Below are positions 32,228 to 40,194 of a stretch of DNA of 64,000 bases, piece after piece. Positions within the stretch are counted from its first letter, which is position 1, and each line of letters opens with the position of its first letter. A program made the position numbers and the translations under genes. Origin of the DNA: Pseudomonas moorei (lineage in GTDB: Bacteria; Pseudomonadota; Gammaproteobacteria; Pseudomonadales; Pseudomonadaceae); the NCBI RefSeq assembly GCF_008801475.1, contig NZ_VZPP01000009.1, positions 1 through 64,000 on the forward strand. The letters are read 5' to 3'. The notes beneath the pieces are model-generated. The model was not told where the DNA came from. It saw only the letters and a program-made list of their open reading frames with translations, and ran no database searches.

Positions 32228-33235
32228 ATGTTCTCCAAAACCTTGCTGTGCCTCGCCATCGTCAGTGCTTCCACCCCCGTGCTCGCGGATACCGTCTGGT
32301 TGAAGAACGGTGACAAGTTGAGTGGCAAGATCATTCTGTTCGACGGTGGCAAGCTGTTGATCCAGACCGAGTATGCCGGCGCGGTGCCGATTGACTGGAA
32401 GCAGGTCAAAACCCTGGCAAGTGATCAGGAGTTGTTGGTCAAGCAGGACGCCTACACGGGTGAGAAGGCCAAGTCGCTGCAGGCGGCTGATGAGGGCAAA
32501 GTCACTTTGGCTAACGGTGAGGCACCCAAGACGGTAGAGCTGGCCAGTGTCCAGCAGATCCTCAAGCCCAAGCCGGTGGTCGAGGATCTGGTATGGAAGG
32601 GCAATATCGACGCGGCCCTGGATTACCAGCGTGCGGACAAAGATACCGATGATTACGACATCGACTTCAAGACCACTGCGCGCCATGGTCGTTGGCGGCA
32701 TATCGCGGAAGGCGAATACAACCGCGAGTTCCAGGATGGCGTCGTCACCACGGATAACTGGCGGGCCGAATACTCCCTCGACGGCTTTATCACCGACAAA
32801 TGGTTCTGGGAAGGTCGCCTGGTTTACAAGCGCGACAAGGTAGAAGACCTGTCTCGTCAGCGTACTGTGGGTACTGGTCCCGGCTATCAGTTCTGGGATG
32901 ACGAATTGGGTGCCTTTTCCCTGGGGTCGCTGGTCAACCGCACCGATTACGAGTACCGCGATGGCAGCCAGGAGAATTTCTATTCTTTGGCCATGAAGTG
33001 GGATTACAACCGTTACCTGATAGGCAAGAAGGTAGAGTTCTTCACCAATGGCGAGGTGGGCAAGCCGTTGTCGGGCGTGGCCGACTACGCGCTGGATGCC
33101 GAGATGGGCTTGCGCTACAAAGTGACCGACTGGGCGTCGCTGAACCTGAAGGCGGAGAGGGATATCGTCAGTGGTTCCGATGAGGCTGACTTGAGCAAGA
33201 CCCGTTACACCGCAGGGTTTGGCGTTACTTGGTAA
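32228..33235 (+). CDS. DUF481 outer-membrane-type protein
   Basis: A 335-residue exported protein has signal peptide MFSKTLLCLAIVSASTPVLA. An N-terminal part follows (DTVWLKNGDKLSGKI...), then a DUF481 region (about residues 135-335) of alternating polar and hydrophobic strands ending in FGVTW, as expected for a beta-barrel. The E. coli relative is YdiY; function is unknown. The start at 32228 gives a compact signal peptide; an ATG 39 bases upstream is the alternative. A terminator follows directly. Confidence 0.85.
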   Translation: MFSKTLLCLAIVSASTPVLADTVWLKNGDKLSGKIILFDGGKLLIQTEYAGAVPIDWKQVKTLASDQELLVKQDAYTGEKAKSLQAADEGKVTLANGEAPKTVELASVQQILKPKPVVEDLVWKGNIDAALDYQRADKDTDDYDIDFKTTARHGRWRHIAEGEYNREFQDGVVTTDNWRAEYSLDGFITDKWFWEGRLVYKRDKVEDLSRQRTVGTGPGYQFWDDELGAFSLGSLVNRTDYEYRDGSQENFYSLAMKWDYNRYLIGKKVEFFTNGEVGKPLSGVADYALDAEMGLRYKVTDWASLNLKAERDIVSGSDEADLSKTRYTAGFGVTW

Positions 33236-33241
33236 ATGCTG

Positions 33242-33267
33242 AAAACGCAGTTTGGGCTGCGTTTTTT
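33242..33267 (+). terminator. Terminator of the DUF481 gene
   Basis: AAAACGCAG, six-base loop, CTGCGTTTTTT, starting 7 bases past the stop. Confidence 0.85.
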
Positions 33268-33295
33268 CATGACTGGAAAAAAGCACGCAGGCACA

Positions 33296-33327
33296 AAAAA
33301 GCCCCGCTGTTGAGGGCGGGGCTTTTT
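33296..33327 (-). terminator. Terminator of the cold-shock gene
   Basis: AAAAAGCCCCGC and GCGGGGCTTTTT form a strong stem with T run on the minus strand, 18 bases past the csp stop. Confidence 0.9.
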
Positions 33328-33344
33328 ACTAAAGCAAGTACAAG

Positions 33345-33554
33345 TTAGATAACTTGAACTTCTTCAGCTTGCATGCCTTTCTGACCGCGGGTAGCGATGA
33401 AAGAAACCTGTTGGCCTTCTTTCAGGCTTTTGAAGCCGTCGGATTGGATAGCTTTGAAGTGAACGAACAGGTCGTCACCGGATTGTGGAGTGATGAAGCC
33501 GAAGCCTTTTTCATCGTTGAACCACTTAACGGTACCGGTTTGGCGATTAGACAT
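33345..33554 (-). CDS. CspA-family cold-shock protein
   Basis: A 69-residue single cold-shock domain binds single-stranded RNA and DNA. RNP1 is KGFGFI and RNP2 is LFVHF, with the aromatic surface residues KWFNDEKGFGFI. It is the common Pseudomonas CapB/CspA type. The start at 33554 has AAGGAG. A long untranslated leader (next entry) is likely, as is usual for temperature-controlled csp mRNAs. A strong terminator follows. Confidence 0.95.
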   Translation of the reverse strand: MSNRQTGTVKWFNDEKGFGFITPQSGDDLFVHFKAIQSDGFKSLKEGQQVSFIATRGQKGMQAEEVQVI

Positions 33555-33908
33555 GGTGTAACTCCTTGAACAAAGATAACTGCGACTCAGGAAGAACCCT
33601 GGCCGAGACTGAGTGCAAAGAGCAGGAAAAATTCTTGTAGATGGTTGGATCGAAATTCAACATATCGTGTAGAGATTCTCAGTGACACAAGCAGCACAGT
33701 GACGTCACCTTAACCCTTTTTCCGGAACGTGCCAATGTTTCTTGCGAAGGTTTCTCTGTTTTCATGACTGACGGTGCGGGGTATTGCTTCGAAGGTCCGT
33801 AAATCCGGCAGGATCGTCGAGAATTGTGCCTCGCGCTTTGAACCCGGCGGCGCGCCCCGGTAAGATGCCGGACAGATTTTTTCCACCACGTTATTCAGGA
33901 CACCCGCC
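33555..33908. other. Leader of the cold-shock gene and dcd promoter region
   Basis: These 354 bases between the divergent csp and dcd genes hold no credible gene. The csp side contains AT-rich stretches and short inverted words expected of a long structured leader. The dcd start has a purine-rich AGGACACCCGCC before ATG. I could not identify a cold box with certainty. Confidence 0.5.
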
Positions 33909-34475
33909 ATGAGCATCAAATCGGACAAGTGGATTCGCCGCATGGCGCAAGAGCACGGCATGATCGAGCCCTTCGTAGAGCGCCAGGTGCGCGGCAGCGA
34001 CGATAGCCGGGTGATCTCCTACGGTGTTTCGAGCTACGGCTACGATGTGCGTTGCACTAATCATTTCAAGGTGTTCACCAACATCAATTCGGCAATCGTC
34101 GACCCGAAGAACTTCGATGCAGGCAGCTTCGTCGATATCCACAGCGACGTGTGCATCATTCCGCCCAACTCCTTCGCCCTGGCCAGTACCGTCGAATACT
34201 TCCGCATTCCGCGTAATGTGTTGACCATCTGCCTGGGTAAAAGCACCTACGCGCGCTGCGGCATCATCGTCAACGTCACGCCGCTGGAGCCTGAGTGGGA
34301 AGGCCACGTGACCCTGGAGTTCTCCAACACCACCAATCTGCCGGCGAAAATCTACGCCAATGAAGGCGTGGCGCAGATGCTGTTCCTCGAGTCTGACGAA
34401 GAGTGTGAAGTTTCCTACAAGGATCGCGGCGGCAAGTACCAGGGCCAGCGTGGCGTGACCTTGCCGCGGACCTGA
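33909..34475 (+). CDS. dcd: dCTP deaminase
   Basis: A 188-residue trimeric enzyme deaminates dCTP to dUTP, the main dTMP source in enterobacteria-like pathways. Blocks are SVDRGVSSYGYDVR-like ISYGVSSYGYDVRC, STVEYFRIPRNVLTICLGKSTYARCGI (active-site Ser, Arg and Glu area), and LEFSNTTNLPAKIYANEGVAQMLFLE. The length is normal and the sequence intact. It is followed by a perfect palindrome and an accessory stretch. Confidence 0.97.
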   Translation: MSIKSDKWIRRMAQEHGMIEPFVERQVRGSDDSRVISYGVSSYGYDVRCTNHFKVFTNINSAIVDPKNFDAGSFVDIHSDVCIIPPNSFALASTVEYFRIPRNVLTICLGKSTYARCGIIVNVTPLEPEWEGHVTLEFSNTTNLPAKIYANEGVAQMLFLESDEECEVSYKDRGGKYQGQRGVTLPRT

Positions 34476-34510
34476 GTCAGCCGTCTGACAAACCGTGGGA
34501 ATTCTTGAGT

Positions 34511-34538
34511 GAGCGTACACTCTATGGAGTGTACGCTC
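34511..34538. promoter_or_regulatory. Perfect 12-base palindrome between dcd and a small gene
   Basis: GAGCGTACACTC, TATG, GAGTGTACGCTC: arms are perfect. No T run follows, so it is a poor terminator. It may be an operator for a dimeric regulator controlling the small gene 44 bases downstream, or a stabilising hairpin in the dcd mRNA. Confidence 0.5.
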
Positions 34539-34581
34539 CGATTCGCGCAAGGCGGATCGGGCCATCGCTCAGGAGTGCTTT

Positions 34582-34791
34582 ATGAAGATCGACCCGCGAA
34601 TAAGTGCCGAACTGGCAAGGCTGGAGCCCAATCAGGTTGGCGTCTTGGCCTGGTCCTTGTTGGCACACCCGCCGATCAACATGGCAGGGGGCATCCCCGG
34701 TCAACCCGATCCCGATACGCCCAACGAACAACCCAACGAGCCTGGTGAGCCCACCCTGCCGGATGAGCCGCCTCCCACGCCCGTGGTCTGA
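34582..34791 (+). CDS. Small proline-rich hypothetical protein
   Basis: This 69-residue protein starts at ATG 34582 behind CAGGAG. Residues 1-35 are mixed (KIDPRISAELARLEPNQVG..SLLAHPPINM). The remainder is a proline, glutamate and aspartate tail with repeated PNEP/PDEP words, probably disordered. There is no signal peptide or membrane segment. I do not recognise a characterised family. It lies after the 34511 palindrome and before another hairpin. Confidence 0.6.
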   Translation: MKIDPRISAELARLEPNQVGVLAWSLLAHPPINMAGGIPGQPDPDTPNEQPNEPGEPTLPDEPPPTPVV

Positions 34792-34810
34792 TTCCCTGCG
34801 CAGAAAAATG

Positions 34811-34858
34811 AATGGCCAGTCAGATGAGGTCTGCGAAGACTTCAGCTGACTGGCCATA
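34811..34858 (+). terminator. Long hairpin after the proline-rich gene
   Basis: AATGGCCAGTCAG pairs with CTGACTGGCCAT around a 22-base loop, 20 bases past the stop, with only a weak T stretch. Probable terminator. The rest of 34859-35208 holds no supported gene; a weak minus-strand frame there has poor coding character. Confidence 0.55.
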
Positions 34859-35208
34859 TTTCGTTGTCGCCGATGACACCGCTCTACAGTTGTCGCCCCG
34901 GCGGACTTCATAGCCACCAGTAAACGCATCGGGCCATAGCCCACTACAGTTGCACGCCACGCTTGTTGCCGGGCAATTCGTGCCATTTATCGACCACCAC
35001 CCTGCGTAATGCCGAGAGTGCTGCTTGTGCTTCGGTACGGGCGAGGCTCGCTCCCGTGTTGATCGATTCATATCCGGCAATAACTGTAATCGCCGTCGAA
35101 ACCACTTGGTGATCCTGCCATGTTCTTATCCCGGAGTTACTCGTTCTGCGACCTTTTGGAAAGGGTCGGCATCGAGCAGTTATCCATGTCTATGAAAAGG
35201 ACATTCAA

Positions 35209-35589
35209 ATGAGTACAAATCGAGCAGGGCATTTAAGTGCCGATGTGGACACGGCCGGCGGTCCCCAGCCGTTTCGCGTGACGCATGGACTCTACTTCTA
35301 TGATCGGCCAGGTATCCATTGTATCGAGGCTGATAACGGGCAAGGGACGGCGTTTTATGTCTATCTGCCGGTTGGCATCCAGAGCGGCAGTTTCAATTTG
35401 GGGCTTACTGAAAGCTCCCCGATGATTATCCACGTGACAGGCACCTCCGAAGCGGATTTGTATCGAGGCGTGCTTGAGTTGACCGTGGGCGGGGGAGCAA
35501 AGTTTGCCGGGAGCTTCAGTGGTATGGATGCTGACGGTCTGGAAGTGACCAATGGCCGTTTCAGGCTTGAGCACGAAGCGACTGTTTGA
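35209..35589 (+). CDS. Hypothetical protein, unrecognised
   Basis: A 126-residue protein starts at ATG 35209 with AAAAGGA upstream. No signal peptide or membrane segment is visible. The body is rich in Gly, Thr and Ser with alternating strands (GLYFYDRPGIHCIEAD, TAFYVYLPVGIQSGSFNLGL, GVLELTVGGGAKFAGSFSG), pointing to an all-beta fold. I recognise no family. It ends at a very strong terminator, which supports a real transcription unit. Base use is slightly more AT-rich than neighbours, hinting at accessory origin. Confidence 0.6.
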   Translation: MSTNRAGHLSADVDTAGGPQPFRVTHGLYFYDRPGIHCIEADNGQGTAFYVYLPVGIQSGSFNLGLTESSPMIIHVTGTSEADLYRGVLELTVGGGAKFAGSFSGMDADGLEVTNGRFRLEHEATV

Positions 35590-35600
35590 CGTTTGAGTGG

Positions 35601-35632
35601 GGGGGAGCCGGGAATACGGCTCCCCCTTTTTT
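35601..35632 (+). terminator. Terminator of the 35209 gene
   Basis: GGGGGAGCCG, six-base loop, CGGCTCCCCC, then TTTTTT. It also lies just past the aotP stop on the other strand. Confidence 0.9.
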
Positions 35633-35642
35633 CGCTCGGCGT

Positions 35643-36407
35643 TTATTTCAGGTTACCGCTGAGGAATTGCTTCAACCGCTCACTCTTCGGATTGCCCAGT
35701 ACGTCTTCCGGCGCGCCTTCCTCTTCCACTAGACCCTGATGCAGGAACAGCACCTGGCTCGAGACCTTGCGGGCGAAGCTCATTTCGTGGGTCACCATGA
35801 TCATGGTCCGGCCTTCTTCGGCCAGGCCCTGGATCACGCGTAGCACCTCACCCACCAGTTCCGGGTCCAGCGCCGATGTGGGCTCATCGAACAGCATGAC
35901 CTCCGGCTCCATGGCCAGCGCCCTGGCTATGGCCACCCGCTGTTGCTGACCGCCGGACAGGAACGCCGGATATTGGTCCGCCACGCGCGCCGCCAGGCCA
36001 ACCTTGTCCAGATAGCGGCGCGCGCGGTCTTCGGCTTCCTGCTTGCTGCAACCCAGCACCCGGCGCGGAGCCATGGTGATGTTCTCCAGCACGGTCATGT
36101 GGCTCCACAGGTTGAAATGCTGGAACACCATGGCCAGGCGGGTACGGATCCGTTGCAGTTCATCCGGATCGGCGACATGCATGCCGTGTCGATCCTTGAT
36201 CATGCGGATCGCCTGGCCATCGAGGCTCATGGCGCCGTCGTTGGGTTGTTCGAGAAAATTGATGCAGCGCAGAAAGGTACTTTTGCCCGAGCCGCTGGCG
36301 CCGATCAGACTGATGACGTCGCCGGTGTTGGCCTTGAGGGAAACGCCTTTGAGCACCTGATGATCGCCATAGCTTTTATGCAGGTCTTCGATGGTCAGTT
36401 TGTACAT
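35643..36407 (-). CDS. aotP: Amino-acid ABC transporter ATP-binding protein AotP
   Basis: This 254-residue ATPase powers uptake of basic amino acids (arginine/ornithine by homology). Walker A is GASGSGKST, the Q-loop FQHFNLW, the signature LSGGQQQRVAIARAL, Walker B VMLFDEPTSALDPE and the H-loop MVTHEMSFAR. ATG 36407 (MYKLTIEDLH) is used. It is the last gene of the aotJQMOP operon. In P. aeruginosa the regulator argR follows it; here a terminator and unrelated DNA follow. Confidence 0.92.
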   Translation of the reverse strand: MYKLTIEDLHKSYGDHQVLKGVSLKANTGDVISLIGASGSGKSTFLRCINFLEQPNDGAMSLDGQAIRMIKDRHGMHVADPDELQRIRTRLAMVFQHFNLWSHMTVLENITMAPRRVLGCSKQEAEDRARRYLDKVGLAARVADQYPAFLSGGQQQRVAIARALAMEPEVMLFDEPTSALDPELVGEVLRVIQGLAEEGRTMIMVTHEMSFARKVSSQVLFLHQGLVEEEGAPEDVLGNPKSERLKQFLSGNLK

Positions 36408-36420
36408 GGAACAGACATCC

Positions 36421-37539
36421 TCAAGGCGAAAGTAGGTAACCGCTGCGATAGGCTTCGGTGCCCGCGACATGGGCGATCACCATGCCGGCAGTGGCCATGC
36501 GGCGCAGCGAGCGGGCGTACATCAACCCGGCGGCGGTGCAATGAACAGGAGTGACGCGATCAGCGATCGGATCAATGATTTCAGCGATCAATTGCCCGGC
36601 TTCCAGGTACTCTCCTGGCAGCGCGGCGAACACCAGCAGCCCGCCGACAGGCGTGGCCACAGGTTCGACACCGGCCAGTGGAGTGGCCGGGTAGGGCAGT
36701 TCGGGCAGGGACGCCGGTTCGCCGGCGATCGCTCCGAAATGAATCAGGTAATCGATCAGTGCCTGGCTGTCCAGGCTGGCCAGCGGGTGGTTGACGTCGC
36801 CCTGACCGCGCAGTTCGACGGTGACGGAAAAGCTGCCGGGCGGAATCTCGAACTGTTCGCCGAAGCGTTCTTTCAACTGCCACCAGAGCAAGGTGAAGCA
36901 TTCGTCGAACGACTGACCGCCGGAGTCGGTGGCCAACAGGCTGGCCTCGGCGCCGATATAACGGGCCAGTGGCTCGACCTGCGGCCAGGCATCCGGCGTG
37001 GTGTACAGGTGCGCGACGGCTTCGAAATCGCAATGCAGGTCCAGCACCATGTCGGCATCGCAGGCCAGTCGTTGCAGAGTCAGGCGTTGGGATTGCAGTT
37101 GGGTGCTGGCGGTCTGCCGGGCAAGTGCGTGGCGCAGGCTGATGCGGATCAGTTCGAGATTGCGCTGCGGGTCGTCGCCCAGTTGGCCTTCGATCTCGTT
37201 GCCGACCTCTTCGCTCAGATCGACGAACCAGCGGTTGAAGTTCTGACCGCTTTCCAGTTCGTAGCGGCCCAGCGGCACGTCCATAAGCACTTGCTCCAGG
37301 CCGACCGGATTGGCCACCGGCACCAGAACGATTTCGCTGCGCAGGCGGCCGGCGGCTTCCAGCTCCGCCAGGCGTTGCTTGAGGTGCCAGGCCACCAGCA
37401 TGCCGGGCAATTCATCGGCGTGAAGGGATGACTGGATGTAGATCTTGCCTTTGGCCGGTTGCGGCCCGAAGTGAAAACTGTGGATCTGTCGTGCGGTCCC
37501 CGGCAGCGGGGACAGCAAGTCATGTATCTGGTGGCGCAT
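36421..37539 (-). CDS. aotO: AotO, succinylglutamate desuccinylase/aspartoacylase family
   Basis: A 372-residue zinc carboxypeptidase-like protein sits inside the transporter operon, as AotO does in P. aeruginosa. Zinc-type residues are His40 and Glu43 in SLHADELPG and the histidine of VLDLHCDFEA; the probable catalytic glutamate lies in VTVELRGQGDV. PVANPVGLEQVL is also typical of the family. It is not needed for transport in P. aeruginosa, and its substrate is unknown. A gap of 12 bases separates it from aotM. Confidence 0.88.
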   Translation of the reverse strand: MRHQIHDLLSPLPGTARQIHSFHFGPQPAKGKIYIQSSLHADELPGMLVAWHLKQRLAELEAAGRLRSEIVLVPVANPVGLEQVLMDVPLGRYELESGQNFNRWFVDLSEEVGNEIEGQLGDDPQRNLELIRISLRHALARQTASTQLQSQRLTLQRLACDADMVLDLHCDFEAVAHLYTTPDAWPQVEPLARYIGAEASLLATDSGGQSFDECFTLLWWQLKERFGEQFEIPPGSFSVTVELRGQGDVNHPLASLDSQALIDYLIHFGAIAGEPASLPELPYPATPLAGVEPVATPVGGLLVFAALPGEYLEAGQLIAEIIDPIADRVTPVHCTAAGLMYARSLRRMATAGMVIAHVAGTEAYRSGYLLSP

Positions 37540-37551
37540 GTGCGAGAAGTC

Positions 37552-38262
37552 CTAGTGGGTCGGCCCGAGGAAGGCCAGCCATCGGCGTTCGGCGAGACGG
37601 AACAGGCCGACCAGCGCAAAGGTGACGGTCAGGTAGATCAGCGCGGCGATGCCGAACGACTGGAAGGTCAGGAAGGTCGCCGAGTTGGCGTCCCGAGCGA
37701 CTTTCAGAATGTCCGGGATGGTCGCGGTGAACGCCACGGTGGTCGAGTGCAGCATCAGAATCACTTCGTTGCTGTAGTACGGCAACGAGCGACGCAGGGC
37801 CGACGGCATGATCACGTAGGCATACAGCTTCCAGCCGGTCAGGCCGTAAGCCTTGGCCGCTTCGACTTCACCGTGGTTCATGCTGCGAATCGCCCCGGCG
37901 AAGATCTCCGTGGTGTAGGCGCAGGTGTTCAGGGCGAAGGCCAGGATGGTGCAGTTCATCGCATCGCGGAAAAAACTGTCGAGCAGCGGCTGCGCGCGCA
38001 CGGCGGCCAGGCTGTAGATCCCGGTGTAGCAGATCAGTAGCTGGATATAGAGCGGCGTACCACGGAACAGGTAGGTGTAGAACTGCACCGGCCAGCGAAT
38101 GTAGAGCTGCGGCGAGACCCGGGCGATGGACAGTGGGATCGACACCAGGAAGCCGAAGAAGATCGACGCGCTGAGCAGCCACAGAGTCATGGCCAGGCCG
38201 GTGATGTTCTGACCGTCTGTGTAGAGGAAGGCTTTCCAGTATTCCTGCAAGAGTTCGATCAT
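37552..38262 (-). CDS. aotM: ABC transporter permease AotM
   Basis: A 236-residue inner-membrane permease of the HisM type has about five helices. The EAA loop reads NHGEVEAAKAYGLTGWKLYAYVIMPSALR. It pairs with AotQ to form the channel. Its ATG overlaps the aotQ stop by four bases, which implies coupled translation. N-terminal ..LYTDGQNITGLAMTLWLL is typical of HisM/AotM. Confidence 0.92.
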   Translation of the reverse strand: MIELLQEYWKAFLYTDGQNITGLAMTLWLLSASIFFGFLVSIPLSIARVSPQLYIRWPVQFYTYLFRGTPLYIQLLICYTGIYSLAAVRAQPLLDSFFRDAMNCTILAFALNTCAYTTEIFAGAIRSMNHGEVEAAKAYGLTGWKLYAYVIMPSALRRSLPYYSNEVILMLHSTTVAFTATIPDILKVARDANSATFLTFQSFGIAALIYLTVTFALVGLFRLAERRWLAFLGPTH

Positions 38263-38987
38263 CGCACGGCCTCCCGTGTACCGGCGGAGTACCGGCGTTC
38301 CAGCCTGCGCAGAATGAAGTTGGAGGCACTGGTGATCGCCAGGTAGATCAAGGCGGCGAGTACCAGGAAATAGAACAGCTGATAGCTGCTTTTACCGGCG
38401 TCCTGCGCAGCCTTGACCAAGTCGGCCAGGCCAATGATCGATACCAGCGCGGTGGCCTTGAGCATGACCATCCAGTTGTTGCCGATACCCGGCAGGGCAA
38501 AACGCATCATCTGCGGAAACACCACGATCCAGAAGCGCTGGCCGCGTTTGAGGCCATAGGCGGTGGCGGCTTCGACCTGACCCCGCGGTACTGCGAGAAT
38601 CGCGCCACGGAAGGTTTCGGTGAAATACGCGCCATAAATGAAACCCAGGGTAATGACCCCGGCGCTGAACGGGTTGATCTCGATGTATTCCCATTCCATG
38701 TAGTCGGTGAACGACGTCAGCCAGGTTTGCAGGCTGTAGAAGATCAAGAGCATCAGTACCAGATCCGGCACGCCGCGAATCAGCGTTGTGTAGCACTGGG
38801 CAGGCAAGCGCAGCAATTTGACTTTTGACAGTTTGGCACTGGCGCCGAGCAGGCCGAGCAACACGGCCACCAGCAGCGACATCGCCGATAATTTGATGGT
38901 CATCCAGGTGCCTTCCATCAGCAACGGGCCGAAACCCTTGAGGCTGAAGGCTGCGAGCCCCAGATTTTGCAGGAGGTTTTCAAACAT
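38259..38987 (-). CDS. aotQ: ABC transporter permease AotQ
   Basis: This 242-residue permease of the HisQ type has about five helices and the EAA loop PRGQVEAATAYGLKRGQRFWIVVFPQMMRFALPG. Together with AotM it spans the inner membrane. It lies 57 bases downstream of aotJ and overlaps aotM by four bases. The start at 38987 is preceded by a weak purine stretch. Confidence 0.92.
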   Translation of the reverse strand: MFENLLQNLGLAAFSLKGFGPLLMEGTWMTIKLSAMSLLVAVLLGLLGASAKLSKVKLLRLPAQCYTTLIRGVPDLVLMLLIFYSLQTWLTSFTDYMEWEYIEINPFSAGVITLGFIYGAYFTETFRGAILAVPRGQVEAATAYGLKRGQRFWIVVFPQMMRFALPGIGNNWMVMLKATALVSIIGLADLVKAAQDAGKSSYQLFYFLVLAALIYLAITSASNFILRRLERRYSAGTREAVR

Positions 38988-39044
38988 AAAATCAGCAACC
39001 AGATCGGAAGAAAAAAGCGCCCATCGCGAGATGGGCGCCGGGCA

Positions 39045-39827
39045 TTATTTGCCGCTATACAGATTCAGATCGCCAAAGTGTTTCTTCTGAATGGTGGCGT
39101 AGGTGCCATCATCGTGTAACGCTTTGATACCTTTATCCAAAAGTGCTTTCAGCTCAGTGTTACCTTTCTTAATACCGACCGCTGTTTTAGCCGGCAGCAG
39201 TTCGTTATCGACCGGCTTGCTGATTTCGAAATTGGCACCGTTTGGCGACTTCAGGAAGCCCAGTTCGGCTTGCAGCATGTCCTGGATACCGGCGTCGAGA
39301 CGACCGGAAGTCAGGTCGGAATACACCTGGTCCTGGTTTTGATAGGCCTGGGTTTTCACGCCAGCCTTGTCCAGAACGGCTTTGGCATAGGCTTCCTGAA
39401 TGGTGCCTTGCTCGTAGCCGACGGTTTTGCCTTTGAGCGAAGCGACGTCTGCGGTGATGCCAGAACCTTTCTTGGACACGTAGGCAGTCGGGCCGGAGAA
39501 CAGCTCGCTGGAGAAGTCGATGACTTTTTCGCGGGCCGGGGTGACGGTCATCGAAGAGATCACGCCGTCGAATTTATTGGCCTTCAGGCCAGGAATCATG
39601 CCGTCGAAATCGCTTTCGACCCATTTGCACTTGACCTTCAGTTCGGCACAGATTGCGTTCCCCAGATCGATGTCGAAACCTACCAGGCTGCCGTCGGCCG
39701 CTTTCGACTCGAACGGTGCGTAGGAAGGGTCAACGCCAAAACGCAACTCTTTGTATTCCTTTGCCAGCGCGGAGCCAGCAGCTACGCACAATGCCAGTGC
39801 AGAAAGGGTCAGCAATGCTTTTTTCAT
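39045..39827 (-). CDS. aotJ: Periplasmic amino-acid binding protein AotJ
   Basis: A 260-residue solute-binding protein of the HisJ/ArgT cluster. Signal peptide MKKALLTLSALALCVAAGSALA is followed by the family-3 signature (LVGFDIDLGNAICAEL). Blocks FDGMIPGLKANKFDGVISSMTVTPAREKVIDFS and ..YEQGTIQEAY form the ligand pocket. It is first in aotJQMOP. Basic amino acids are the expected ligands; exact preference needs binding data. A sigma-54-type promoter lies 80 bases upstream. Confidence 0.92.
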   Translation of the reverse strand: MKKALLTLSALALCVAAGSALAKEYKELRFGVDPSYAPFESKAADGSLVGFDIDLGNAICAELKVKCKWVESDFDGMIPGLKANKFDGVISSMTVTPAREKVIDFSSELFSGPTAYVSKKGSGITADVASLKGKTVGYEQGTIQEAYAKAVLDKAGVKTQAYQNQDQVYSDLTSGRLDAGIQDMLQAELGFLKSPNGANFEISKPVDNELLPAKTAVGIKKGNTELKALLDKGIKALHDDGTYATIQKKHFGDLNLYSGK

Positions 39828-39906
39828 TATTCAATCCCTAAGAACCAATATGAGCGCTTGTGGCGCAGATTTATTGTTACTGGTAAGCGTAAGACCTACT
39901 GAAAGT

Positions 39907-39922
39907 AGCAATTTCCGAACCA
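39907..39922 (-). promoter_or_regulatory. Probable sigma-54 promoter of the aot operon
   Basis: On the minus strand TGGTTCGGAAATTGCT shows GG and GC ten bases apart and matches the -24/-12 consensus TGGCACG-N4-TTGCW at most positions. It stands 80 bases before aotJ. Control by an NtrC- or CbrB-type activator would suit nitrogen-rich amino-acid uptake. Confidence 0.6.
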
Positions 39923-39973
39923 GAGTGCCGAACAAGCGTTTTAAAAGGTGTTCAGGAAATTGCCGGATGGGAT

Positions 39974-40011
39974 TAGTGCACGAAAATGGGCGGCGTGGGA
40001 AGCCTGCACTA
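39974..40011. promoter_or_regulatory. TAGTGCA/TGCACTA inverted pair, possible activator site
   Basis: TAGTGCA (39974-39980) and TGCACTA (40005-40011) are inverted with 24 bases between. They lie 52-100 bases upstream of the sigma-54 promoter. The TGCAC half resembles the NtrC half-site, but spacing is not that of the consensus. Confidence 0.3.
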
Positions 40012-40035
40012 TTTCGGTTCGACTTGCTGCCAATG

Positions 40036-40171
40036 CCTGTGGCGAGGGCGCTTGCTCCCGCTGGGTTGCGAAGCGACCGCAAAACCTGTGTACGCAATTC
40101 TGTAGTCGGCCCTGATGAGGCGCGATTACGGCTGTTTCGTAGCCGAGCGGAGCAAGCTCCCTCGCCACAGG
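40036..40171. repeat. REPIN of the GGCGAGGGAGCTTGCTCCC class
   Basis: CCTGTGGCGAGGGCGCTTGCTCCCGC and its inverted partner GCGGAGCAAGCTCCCTCGCCACAGG flank about 85 bases. The right end lies 24 bases from the ligase remnant. Confidence 0.85.
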
Positions 40172-40194
40172 GGACTGGTGTTCACAGGGGCTGG

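Noticed and set aside
34820..35080. 86-codon minus-strand frame in the accessory pocket
   Set aside because: Composition (many Cys, Trp, Arg) is not protein-like and there is no ribosome site.
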